Assembly: GCF_000238295.3 (NCBI RefSeq)
Contig: NZ_AHCD03000044.1
Location: forward strand, 1,302,001-1,366,000
DNA length: 64,000 nt
Direction: 5' to 3'
DNA from: Pseudoalteromonas rubra
GTDB taxonomy: Bacteria > Pseudomonadota > Gammaproteobacteria > Enterobacterales > Alteromonadaceae
A program made the translations under genes and the position numbers. Under the pieces are notes generated by a model, which was given only the letters and a program-made list of their open reading frames with translations, was not told the DNA's origin and made no database searches. The stretch's first letter is position 1. Every line of letters begins with the position of its first letter. Shown here piece by piece: positions 54,264-62,419 of the stretch.

Positions 54264-56951
54264 ATGAATACGCAGATAAAATTAAGAAAAGTAGCTTTGG
54301 CAGTAGGTGCTTCTTTGTCCGTTGGTATGACTGCGCCTGTATTTGCTGAAGAAGCGCAGGAAATTGAAGAAGTTGTTGCAGTCGGCTCACGTCTACAAGG
54401 TAGTGCTGCGGCTGTTATAGAAGAGCGTAAAAATCAGGCATTTGTTGCAGACATACTGGGCGCTGAGCAATTGTCACGCACCGGTGACAGCGATGTAGCA
54501 TCTGCTCTACGCCGTGTAACTGGCCTAACGCTTGTAGATGGTAAGTTCATTTATGTACGTGGTCTCGGGGAGCGTTACTCAAGTGCTCGATTAAATGGTG
54601 CAGCAGTACCTAGCCCGGATCTAACCCGCAACGTTATTCCCCTGGACATATTCCCATCGAGCATCATAGAGAGCCTGGCTGTTCAAAAAGCATATTCTCC
54701 TTCTATGCCTGCGGCTTTTGGTGGTGGTAACATCGACATCCGGACTAAATCGGTACCGAGTGAATTCGTAGCAAATATAGAAGTGGGTGTTGGTCAAAAC
54801 CTGAATTCGCAAGATGGCTATACCTATAACCGCAATGAAAAAGGTATCCCTGTTGCAGTTCAAACTGCCGTAGTACGTTATCGTGGCGATCTGTCTTTAC
54901 GCGGTATAGTTGAGAGAGAAGGGTTTGAAAACACTGATACGCTAAGTGCTGCAGATCAAGCTTTGGTGATCAACAAGTCTCTGGTACGTGAGCTGCCGCG
55001 GGACATCCGGGTACAAGAAGAGTCTTTGGATCCGAACTACGATATAAAGGCCAGTATTGGTAACAGCTTTGACGAAGACTGGCTGGGCGGCACTATAGGT
55101 GTGCTTGCGGCTGTGTCTTATGACAATGACTGGAAGTATTCAGAGCGCATGAGCGCGGTATTGGATCAGTCATTTGACGAAAGTTGTACGACGAGATTAG
55201 AGACAGAAGAAGACGCGGTTAACTCTTGTTACGTTACGATGAAAGACTCTAAAGTAACAACTCAGACTGAGAAAATGAGTGGCGTGTTTAACCTTGGATA
55301 TAAGTACGAGCAACACAACGTATCGTATTCTAAGATATATCTTGAAGACACAGAAGACGAGTCGGAACTGTCTATCTCTCAAAGCCCCAATGGCAGTACT
55401 GTTAGAACGATAGCTGCAACAGGACAGGCATATCGTAATTACGACTTCAACTACGAAGAGCGCGTTCTGGACATCGATCAGGTTGTTGGCCAGCATACAT
55501 TTATGGATTACATGGGGATCGGTGTTGACTGGCAGTACACAGAGTCAAAAGCGGAAACTAAAATCCCAACCAATATCGATTATGATTTCATCGATAACTA
55601 TGGTGATGATGGCGCGTATGTAGATTCCATCGTAACGGGTGATGATAACCGTATCCTCTACTCGTACACAGAAATGGAAGACAATGTAAAGTCGTACAGC
55701 GGTAACCTGACATTGCCATTATATCTGGAAAACATAGAGCTAACCTTTAAAGCTGGTTATGACTTTGTTGACAGGGCGCGTGTTTATTCAACATCAAGTT
55801 TTGCGATACACAATGAGACAAATATCTCTATCCCGGTTAACACGGGTTCAGACGGCATCAATGACATTACAGCCTATTTGAACGATGACTTTGTCTCTAG
55901 CAATGATTTTCTATTGGCCTTCAATGAACCAACTGCGCCTAGTGCAGACGATTACATTGCAGCCCAGAAAATTGATGCCGGCTACTTTGAGTTCGACGCG
56001 ATTTTTGATAACACATGGCGTCTAAGTGGTGGTATCCGATATGAAGATTTTAAACAGGTCTCAATAGGTACTTCTAGCCTTATCTTCGATCGCATTACCC
56101 ATAGTACAATCTACTCAGAAGAAAGGATTTTAGCGGGAACAGTCAATGAAGATGACTTTTATAACGCACTTTCCATGACTTATCTGGGTGGTGAAAAGTA
56201 CCAAATTAGGTTTGGTTACGGTGAAACAGTTGTTCGTCCTGACTTACGTGAATTAGTACCTGTTTCGTATTTCGATCCATTGACAGACATTCGTACATTC
56301 GGTGTTGCAGGTCTTAAGAGCAGTGAGCTGCAAAATTATGATGCACGTTTCGAATACTACATGGACAACGGTGATAACTTCTCGGTAGGTGCATTCTTCA
56401 AAGATATTACCTCACCGATTGAGACAGTGCTGCAAGTAGGTGACGAGGATTACACAGCAACCTTCGTTAACGGTGAAACTGGTGAGGTATATGGTGTCGA
56501 AGCCGAGTGGCTTTACGACTTATCAGGTGTAGTCAGTGGGTTCTTTACATCGGGTAACGTAACACTGAGTGACTCTGAAGTAGAGATTGACCCTGCTAAA
56601 TCGGGTAACTTAACAAACCCAACCAAGCGCATGACGGGGCATTCCAAGTATGTAGTTAACTTACAGCTTAACTACGATTCGGCCGATGGTCAGCATAGTA
56701 GTTCACTTGTCTACAATGTGTTCGGTGAACGTATTCTGGCATCTGGTATCGGTGGTCGCGAAGATGCGTTTGAGCAGCCATTCCACTCACTGGACTTTGT
56801 TTATACCTGGTACCCGGACTTCAATTCACAGGTTAAATTCAAGGTTCAGAACTTACTTGATGAAGAGCAAGAGGTTACTCAGTCTGACTACATAGTACGT
56901 CAGAAAGAGGCTGGCACCAGTTTAAGCCTGAGCTACAAGTACGAATTCTAA
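54264..56951 (+). CDS. TonB-dependent outer-membrane receptor
   Basis: 895 aa from the ATG at 54264 (a shorter start with a signal peptide ending VFA; an upstream frame start at 54225 overlaps the terminator). Order: signal peptide, TonB-box-like segment (EIEEVVAVGSR), plug domain (about 45-165; ALRRVTGLTLVDGKFIYVRGLGERYSSARLNGAAVPSPD), 22-strand barrel to the terminal YKYEF, with a C-terminal aromatic residue for BAM insertion. No Fur box or haem motif is seen, so iron is not indicated. It lies directly after a surface lipoprotein and a complete TonB2 energy module. Confidence 0.92.
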   Translation: MNTQIKLRKVALAVGASLSVGMTAPVFAEEAQEIEEVVAVGSRLQGSAAAVIEERKNQAFVADILGAEQLSRTGDSDVASALRRVTGLTLVDGKFIYVRGLGERYSSARLNGAAVPSPDLTRNVIPLDIFPSSIIESLAVQKAYSPSMPAAFGGGNIDIRTKSVPSEFVANIEVGVGQNLNSQDGYTYNRNEKGIPVAVQTAVVRYRGDLSLRGIVEREGFENTDTLSAADQALVINKSLVRELPRDIRVQEESLDPNYDIKASIGNSFDEDWLGGTIGVLAAVSYDNDWKYSERMSAVLDQSFDESCTTRLETEEDAVNSCYVTMKDSKVTTQTEKMSGVFNLGYKYEQHNVSYSKIYLEDTEDESELSISQSPNGSTVRTIAATGQAYRNYDFNYEERVLDIDQVVGQHTFMDYMGIGVDWQYTESKAETKIPTNIDYDFIDNYGDDGAYVDSIVTGDDNRILYSYTEMEDNVKSYSGNLTLPLYLENIELTFKAGYDFVDRARVYSTSSFAIHNETNISIPVNTGSDGINDITAYLNDDFVSSNDFLLAFNEPTAPSADDYIAAQKIDAGYFEFDAIFDNTWRLSGGIRYEDFKQVSIGTSSLIFDRITHSTIYSEERILAGTVNEDDFYNALSMTYLGGEKYQIRFGYGETVVRPDLRELVPVSYFDPLTDIRTFGVAGLKSSELQNYDARFEYYMDNGDNFSVGAFFKDITSPIETVLQVGDEDYTATFVNGETGEVYGVEAEWLYDLSGVVSGFFTSGNVTLSDSEVEIDPAKSGNLTNPTKRMTGHSKYVVNLQLNYDSADGQHSSSLVYNVFGERILASGIGGREDAFEQPFHSLDFVYTWYPDFNSQVKFKVQNLLDEEQEVTQSDYIVRQKEAGTSLSLSYKYEF

Positions 56952-56970
56952 GTTAGTTTTTTAGAAATCC

Positions 56971-57008
56971 AAAAGCCTTCGGTCCGTTGAGTCCCGGAGG
57001 CTTTTTTT
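56971..57008 (+). terminator. Terminator after the TonB receptor
   Basis: 12-bp stem (AAAAGCCTTCGG arm, one G-T wobble) and a T7 run. Confidence 0.88.
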
Positions 57009-57257
57009 ATTCAACTTTTCCCTTGAAGACTCGCAATTACTTTTGCATAAAACTGAATGTCAGATGTGTGTGCTCACCAAAAGGAGGGTACAAATGAAAG
57101 TGATGCCTGCTTGATCCTTTTGTGGTGTACATATATTTGCTCTAAGTCAATTTCTATAGCTTAAGGTGGTGATAAGGTTAAACTTATGTGACATTTGTGG
57201 TTTTGCTAAAATGGGAAAATATTTTCTTACTTTTCAGATCGTTGTAATCAAAATTTC

Positions 57258-57286
57258 TTGAACCCTTGTTAGAATTAAGCCATACT
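57258..57286 (+). promoter_or_regulatory. Promoter of the candidate structured RNA
   Basis: TTGAAC, exactly 17 bp, CATACT, with initiation expected near 57293. Confidence 0.5.
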
Positions 57287-57292
57287 TTGTTC

Positions 57293-57432
57293 TCACATAC
57301 AAAATCAGAATTTTGGCAATTAGAATGAGTTTCTGATTGCTAACCACCCAGTTCTAAACTGCTGCTAAGGCGGCAGTATGGGACACAACCTTTACATGTT
57401 GTATCCAAACCCCGCTTATGCGGGGTTTTTTA
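57293..57432 (+). ncRNA. Candidate structured small RNA or leader (~140 nt)
   Basis: Four successive hairpins: 57303-57338 (AATCAGAA arms, 20-nt loop), 57358-57377 (8-bp stem, TAAG loop, one G-U), 57381-57406 (GGACACAAC arm, one mismatch), and a terminator 57408-57427 (AACCCCGC-TTAT-GCGGGGTT) with a T-run. No ORF of note. A sigma-70-like promoter lies at the right distance. I do not recognise an Rfam family. It ends 120 bp before asd, whose own promoter follows, so it may be a free sRNA rather than an asd leader. The ~280 bp before it (57009-57257) hold nothing recognisable. Confidence 0.6.
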
Positions 57433-57493
57433 TAATTAATGTACAAGTTTAACGCTAAAAGTATAGTTTCTTCAGATAATGTTTGCTATTTTT

Positions 57494-57509
57494 AGACGTC
57501 TAGACATAC
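57494..57509 (+). promoter_or_regulatory. Tandem met boxes (MetJ operator) of asd
   Basis: AGACGTCT, the exact 8-bp MetJ consensus, followed without gap by AGACATAC (5 of 8). Contiguous 8-bp boxes are the way MetJ binds. They lie between a weak TTGCTA -35 (57482) and CATACC -10 (57504), so MetJ-SAM binding would block asd. Confidence 0.7.
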
Positions 57510-57551
57510 CTCTCACGCAAAGTACTCAATGATTCAAAAAAAGGTAATACC

Positions 57552-58664
57552 ATGAAAAAAGTAGGACTAATTGGTTGGCGTGGAATGGTCGGCTCTGTAT
57601 TGATGCAACGTATGCACGAAGAAAATGACTTTTCTGACATTGAACCTTATTTCTTCACCACATCTCAAGCCGGTCAGCCTGGACCGGAGGTTAACGGCGA
57701 GGCTAAGGCACTCTTAGATGCCTATGATCTCAACAGCCTGTCACAAATGGACATTATTTTGTCCTGTCAGGGCGGTGATTACACCAAGTCGGTATATAGT
57801 GACTTGAAAGGCAAAGAGTGGAATGGCTACTGGATAGATGCAGCATCAGCATTAAGAATGTCATCTGACAGTATTATTGTGCTGGATCCGGTTAATAAAG
57901 ACGTTATTAAGCAAGGCCTGGAGCAGGGCGTTAAGACTTTTGTTGGCGGAAACTGTACCGTTTCTTTGATGTTGCTTGCACTTGGCGGTTTGTTCGAGCA
58001 AGACTTAATAGAATGGGTTAGTCCGATGACCTACCAGGCTGCATCAGGAGCCGGCGCACGTAACATGAAAGAACTGATCGCCCAGATGGGTGACATACAT
58101 GATTCAGTTAAAGCGCAATTAGAAGATCCAAGTGCGGCAATACTGGAAATAGACAAATTGGTGGCTGAAAAGCTTAAATCTGACAGCCTGACAACCGATC
58201 AGTTTGGCGTTCCGCTTGCCGGAAGCTTGATCCCCTGGATCGACGTACCGATGGAAAGTGGTCAAAGTAAAGAAGAATGGAAAGCGCAGGTTGAAGCAAA
58301 TAAGATTTTGGGCTCAAGTAAACAGCCGATCCCTGTTGATGGGATCTGCGTTCGAATTGGGGCAATGCGCTGTCATGCTCAGGCACTAACCATTAAGCTT
58401 CGCGAAGATATTCCTGTTGAAAAAATCGAAGACATTCTGGCATCGCACAATGAGTGGGTTAAGGTGATACCAAATGATCGCGGGGTTACGGAGCAGGAAC
58501 TTACCCCCGTCAAAGTCACTGGCACGTTGAGCATTCCCGTGGGAAGAATTCGTAAGCTAACCATGGGGCCGCAGTACATCAGTGCATTCACCGTGGGTGA
58601 TCAGTTGTTATGGGGTGCCGCAGAGCCGTTAAGGCGTATGCTTAGAATTATTGTTGAGCAATAA
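57552..58664 (+). CDS. asd: Aspartate-semialdehyde dehydrogenase
   Basis: Reduces aspartyl-phosphate to aspartate semialdehyde with NADPH, the branch step to lysine/DAP, threonine and methionine. 370 aa. N-terminal GLIGWRGMVGSVLMQRM nucleotide-binding loop, catalytic C135 in FVGGNCTVSLML, and the SGAGARNMKELIAQMG and IGAMRCHAQALTIKL segments. Closest in pattern to the E. coli-type enzyme. The met boxes upstream suit its methionine role. Followed by a G-U-rich 14-bp hairpin (58678-58719) without a T-run. Confidence 0.97.
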   Translation: MKKVGLIGWRGMVGSVLMQRMHEENDFSDIEPYFFTTSQAGQPGPEVNGEAKALLDAYDLNSLSQMDIILSCQGGDYTKSVYSDLKGKEWNGYWIDAASALRMSSDSIIVLDPVNKDVIKQGLEQGVKTFVGGNCTVSLMLLALGGLFEQDLIEWVSPMTYQAASGAGARNMKELIAQMGDIHDSVKAQLEDPSAAILEIDKLVAEKLKSDSLTTDQFGVPLAGSLIPWIDVPMESGQSKEEWKAQVEANKILGSSKQPIPVDGICVRIGAMRCHAQALTIKLREDIPVEKIEDILASHNEWVKVIPNDRGVTEQELTPVKVTGTLSIPVGRIRKLTMGPQYISAFTVGDQLLWGAAEPLRRMLRIIVEQ

Positions 58665-58961
58665 GCAAAGTTTTAAAGACGCCAGATAAAAGCGTATAAG
58701 AGCGGTTTTATTTGGTGTCAATTCACCGAGCTGGCGTACAAAAGCATCGTTCAAGTTATCACGTTTGCGCTAAGATGTGTTATCTAAATCCGAATATTCC
58801 GCAGCAGGCATAAGCAATCACACTCATCAAGAATAACCAATTTAAGACTTAATCAGCTTAGGTTACTCATTGATATTAAGGAACAAAATAACTGAAAAGC
58901 CTTTAACTATCAATTAGGTATCCACTTAACGCGATATCTTAAATATCCTATAATTTACGTT
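58665..58961. other. Intergenic region after asd
   Basis: Contains the 14-bp hairpin 58678-58719 (possible terminator), then AT-rich sequence. At its end a TTAACG / 17 bp / TATAAT promoter (58928-58956) points into the small ORF that follows. No other gene seen. Confidence 0.5.
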
Positions 58962-59138
58962 ATGTTAAATAGGGTGTTTCCATTGTCTGGCTTATTCCCT
59001 GTGAGTCTTCTCTGCGTTATCTTGCCCATATTTGGCTCTGTAATGGTTAACCACTTTCCTATAAGTAAAGCCCTGTATTCCATTTTGCTGACGGCGTTCT
59101 TCCTTTCGTTCGAAAGCAATTATGTCTATCGTTATTAA
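58962..59138 (+). CDS. Possible small membrane protein (58 aa)
   Basis: Reads MLNRVFPLSGLFPVSLLCVI... and ends ESNYVYRY. Two hydrophobic segments. No ribosome site, but a consensus TATAAT lies so close to the ATG that a leaderless mRNA is possible. Weak evidence; could be chance. Confidence 0.3.
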   Translation: MLNRVFPLSGLFPVSLLCVILPIFGSVMVNHFPISKALYSILLTAFFLSFESNYVYRY

Positions 59139-59703
59139 AGGTATTACTCAGGGCTCGAAGAAGTCCCCGTCACATAGCTCTGTTGTCAATTGCTAACAAT
59201 ACTGTCATTGGGAGCTATTGGCAAGGTCTCCTACAGTATAGTAAAGACCGATACTAACCAGTATCGGTCTTTAATGTTTTGTGAAGCAAACCAAACATCA
59301 TAAAAATATGCCCGCTTAAAAAGATAAATCCAAGTATCTGCTCCAGGCCTTAGAAACATTATTGAGGATGAATTCTGTTTTGCTGTTGATACCACGTTGC
59401 ATCCAGGGCTAGGTACACACCAAACGCCAATATAATGCCCCTTTTTTAGGTCTATCCAACCCGATAGTCCTGTTTCATCGCCGATACCGTCGGTCACATC
59501 GTGCATTTTTACATGCTCAAAATGATTAGCCCGTAGCTTACTGGTAAAGCCTCGAAAAAAGTAGATAGTGTTCCTGGTCACCAGGTGAGTACAACGGATC
59601 CGGCCCCTGTTGAGGCACTTTGTGTTTCGCAGCATGCCACCTGTAGTGAGCAGAATATGACCATAATTAAGTTTGTAAAGGATGACTGGCATAGATAGTG
59701 TTG
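59139..59703. other. Gap with a strong hairpin, no supported gene
   Basis: Contains a perfect 14-bp stem (59242-59273, TAAAGACCGATACT arm, AACC loop) that can act as a terminator on either strand. A 153-codon frame on the minus strand (59692 to 59231) lacks a ribosome site, has Cys- and Trp-rich unnatural-looking sequence and reads through the hairpin; I do not call it. Confidence 0.5.
59407..59421. repeat. 15-bp inverted repeat, left copy
   Basis: GGCTAGGTACACACC, the reverse complement of 61965-61979. The two copies bracket the DUF2971 and two-TM genes. Confidence 0.4.
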
Positions 59704-59843
59704 CTGTATATATACAGTTTTGATGGCATTTTCATTTGATTCCGTAAACGGAATCAAATTTGAAAAACGCATATTCCTAATTTGTATATAGATATTTATA
59801 TATGTTATATATGAATTAAGTTTAGTTATGAATAAACTTAATT
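59704..59843. promoter_or_regulatory. Three stacked palindromes upstream of the DUF2971 gene
   Basis: CTGTATATATACAG (59704-59717, perfect), ATTTGATTCCG-TAAA-CGGAATCAAAT (59734-59759, perfect 11-bp arms), and AATTAAGTTTA-8-TAAACTTAATT (59814-59843, perfect 11-bp arms). The last abuts the ribosome site GGAGAG of the gene and could hide or present it in the mRNA. Confidence 0.6.
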
Positions 59844-59854
59844 TGGAGAGAGCT

Positions 59855-60631
59855 ATGACCAGTGTATTCAAGTTCCGAGCAGCGACAGAAGACCATGACA
59901 TTGACGCATTAGTACAAGGGTATTTATGGTTTTCCAAACTTAAGGACCTTAACGACCCGTTTGAAGGGGCTTATTATCTGAACCATCAAGTCTCAAAGGA
60001 TTTATTGTTCAAGTACCATGCGAACGTATTAGCTAAAAAGCCCTTACGATTTATATCTCCAGACGACGAAGTCGTTGAAATGTATATAGACAAGGAAAGA
60101 GGAAGTCCTGGAGGTTATGAGCAATGGCTTAAGCAGCTGACAATGAAAGAAATTGATGAAGAGCTTTCAAAATTACGCGGTGTTTATAGTATCTTTTGCA
60201 TAGAATACCATTTGGATACTCTGGTGGATAGCCTCAATCAAAAGTATGATTGTTTTGATAAAGCTCCTGTCAACTATGTGGAGCAGGATAACGCGCCGGA
60301 AATCTGCTTGGAAGATGTATTGGCAGATGCTATAGAAGGCACGTTCCAAACACATAGTAGCCTTCTCACTGCTATGACGACCAAATGCAAAAACCCGTGG
60401 GATCAGGAAAATGAATTACGGATTGTGGGTGAATGTCAAGACGGGAAGTATTTTCATTCTTTAGCAGCTATCAAAGCTATATATGTTGGTTCTAAAATGG
60501 AGAGTGTGAAACTAAAAAGGCTTGTCAAATTCGCTAAAGAAAACACCATACCGATAATTCGAGTGCACAATGCTCTCCATAACAAACGATACGGATTTGG
60601 CTATGAGAAGCTGGACTCAGTAGTAGGCTAG
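59855..60631 (+). CDS. DUF2971-domain protein
   Basis: 258 aa from the ATG at 59855, which has GGAGAG upstream; an earlier ATG at 59828 lies in the loop of a hairpin. Soluble. N-terminal VFKFRAATEDHDIDALVQGYLWFSKLKDLNDPFEGAYYL is the DUF2971 signature, and near the end CKNPWDQENELRIVGECQDG and KAIYVGSKMESVKLKRLVKFAKE are typical. Biochemical function unknown; the family is common in accessory regions. Low-GC surroundings suggest transfer. Confidence 0.8.
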   Translation: MTSVFKFRAATEDHDIDALVQGYLWFSKLKDLNDPFEGAYYLNHQVSKDLLFKYHANVLAKKPLRFISPDDEVVEMYIDKERGSPGGYEQWLKQLTMKEIDEELSKLRGVYSIFCIEYHLDTLVDSLNQKYDCFDKAPVNYVEQDNAPEICLEDVLADAIEGTFQTHSSLLTAMTTKCKNPWDQENELRIVGECQDGKYFHSLAAIKAIYVGSKMESVKLKRLVKFAKENTIPIIRVHNALHNKRYGFGYEKLDSVVG

Positions 60632-60776
60632 CGAACGTTAGATAGCTTAGCTTTATCTAATGAGCGTTAAGGAACTAAACTGTTCACGATTTGAATTAGC
60701 TTACAAAAGTTATAAGATGCGAACAAAGAGTGAGCTCTATGCAAGTGTTATCAGCGCATAAATTAAGGATTAAAAA

Positions 60777-61721
60777 ATGACAAATGGTTCAAAACACGCA
60801 AATAAACAAGGAAATGACTGGCTGGCTTATTTTGCTATCGTTGTATTCGTTGTTGCCGCAATTATTGTTGTTTATGTATATGTCGGCACCTTTGGAATTG
60901 ATCTAAAAAATCGTGACTTTGAACTATGGGAAAGTGTTGCTGTGTATCTTAACAACATACTCTCTCCTATCCTACTATCAGCAACTGTGTTTTTTGTATA
61001 TAAAACATGGTCTACAAGCAGGACTGAGCTCTTCGAAACCAAGACTTTAATAGAGAAGCAAGTCAATCAGCAAAGGAGTTCATTTCAATATGAGCTCGTG
61101 ATGAAAAAGGTAACAGAGCTTAAATCCTTAACTCAAAAAAATGTTTCTGATGAACTCGCAACAGAAATTGCGTTTGCGTTTGATAAGAAGCTTTGTTCTC
61201 TTGAGCCAAATAAGCGGATTAAAATGATTAACCAATTCTTCGATGCAAATAAGATCCCATATGACTTAGTGGCGGTCAAATTCATGGAAGTTCCTTTCGA
61301 TGATGTACCTTTGAACATGGAAATACGAACTAGAGTATTCTCTTTGTTTCATCACCTTTTTAAAAGGCAAAAGTGGTGTGATGTTCTGGGTGCACAGAAT
61401 GCGTATCTAAGGAAGCATGCAGACTTTTTTATTCACCTAGTTAGGCACCCTGGTCAGTTTGATGTTGCAGTGCAACTTGCTCTCTGGAACCGGTCAATCG
61501 AACCAATAGCAGATAAGGACATGTTGGAAAGGTCTATTTATCTTAACATTAATAGTATAAGAAGAAACTTACTCTCATTAGATAAAGCGATTCTCGATTT
61601 GGTGGTCGATGAAGTTAAAGACCATTTTACAACCAAAGAATTAATAAACTTGGTGCACTATTTCATAGATGAACAGAATGTTTCTGAAACACTTGAAATG
61701 TTAAATCTAGAAAAATCATAA
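60777..61721 (+). CDS. Two-TM membrane protein with long cytoplasmic domain, unknown function
   Basis: 314 aa. TM1 about 15-38, TM2 about 60-82 (NNILSPILLSATVFFVYKTW), a coiled segment (about 90-115), then a helical cytoplasmic domain rich in charged residues. The N-terminal layout (TM, short loop, TM, then coiled coil) resembles putative phage abortive-infection (AbiC-like) proteins, but I cannot confirm that from sequence alone. Low GC; 145 bp after the DUF2971 gene on the same strand. Confidence 0.65.
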   Translation: MTNGSKHANKQGNDWLAYFAIVVFVVAAIIVVYVYVGTFGIDLKNRDFELWESVAVYLNNILSPILLSATVFFVYKTWSTSRTELFETKTLIEKQVNQQRSSFQYELVMKKVTELKSLTQKNVSDELATEIAFAFDKKLCSLEPNKRIKMINQFFDANKIPYDLVAVKFMEVPFDDVPLNMEIRTRVFSLFHHLFKRQKWCDVLGAQNAYLRKHADFFIHLVRHPGQFDVAVQLALWNRSIEPIADKDMLERSIYLNINSIRRNLLSLDKAILDLVVDEVKDHFTTKELINLVHYFIDEQNVSETLEMLNLEKS

Positions 61722-61734
61722 CATCTTCAATACT

Positions 61735-61748
61735 GTAAAACGTTTTAC
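61735..61748. repeat. 14-bp perfect palindrome
   Basis: GTAAAACGTTTTAC just after the two-TM gene. Could be an operator or part of an insertion junction. Confidence 0.5.
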
Positions 61749-62419
61749 GCCTAAAACTCTGCTCCATAATTTTTACATTCGCTCCCACAGTAACCGACGA
61801 GCGATGAAAAACTCTGGAGCAATTGCCCCTCCCCCAATAATCCTGCGTATTCTGGCTGGTTCCTAACAGTCAGGCCCATTCTGCAAAGCCAATAGCGCTT
61901 CGAAAGTATGCGACCTGGAACGCGCGTATTGGGAATTTGAACTAAGGAGGACGTATTAGCACAGGGTGTGTACCTAGCCAAACCGCGTGCTCAGGTGGCT
62001 AATTATGCTATGCAAGACTTCATATCTAGAAAAAGCCCTGCTGTTGTCCGAGCTTGTTACAAACCAAACCTTTCGCTTGTATCACCAACATAAGCACTAA
62101 AAACAATCCATTAGCCCACTTTAGTGCATACCTGCCCTGCCTCACCAAAATAACAATTATGCAAAATGTTAAATTATACTGTATACAATATAATTTCATT
62201 CATGTAAGTTACAAAAGGCTTTCATGACGTACAGAAATCCACCAGCTGTTGAGGTGTGATAGCCAGGTGACTGATATGAATGCACTTTTACTTAGTTCCA
62301 GAAAAACAACAGAGTATTGAATACGGTAAAAATAATAACACTACAAGTTGCAAGGTGAATAAGAGAGCACACATTGAACAGCACCTTGTTAACAAATATA
62401 TCAACAACAGGAGAATACT
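61749..62419. other. Gap between the two-TM gene and the M43 protease
   Basis: First ~300 bp are GC-richer than the flanks and may be a gene remnant; a 76-codon minus-strand frame (61981-61751) has no ribosome site and I do not call it. The right copy of the 15-bp inverted repeat is at 61965-61979. From 62100 the sequence is AT-rich and probably holds the protease promoter. Confidence 0.4.
61965..61979. repeat. 15-bp inverted repeat, right copy
   Basis: GGTGTGTACCTAGCC, the reverse complement of 59407-59421, 2.6 kb away. Confidence 0.4.

Noticed and set aside
59231..59692. 153-codon minus-strand frame
   Set aside because: No ribosome site, odd Cys/Trp-rich composition, ends by reading through a terminator-like hairpin, no family recognised.
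59704..59717. LexA (SOS) box
   Set aside because: CTGT and ACAG arms are separated by 6 bases, not the 8 that LexA needs.
61751..61981. 76-codon minus-strand frame in GC-richer patch
   Set aside because: No start signals and no recognisable domain; may be a remnant, not a gene.
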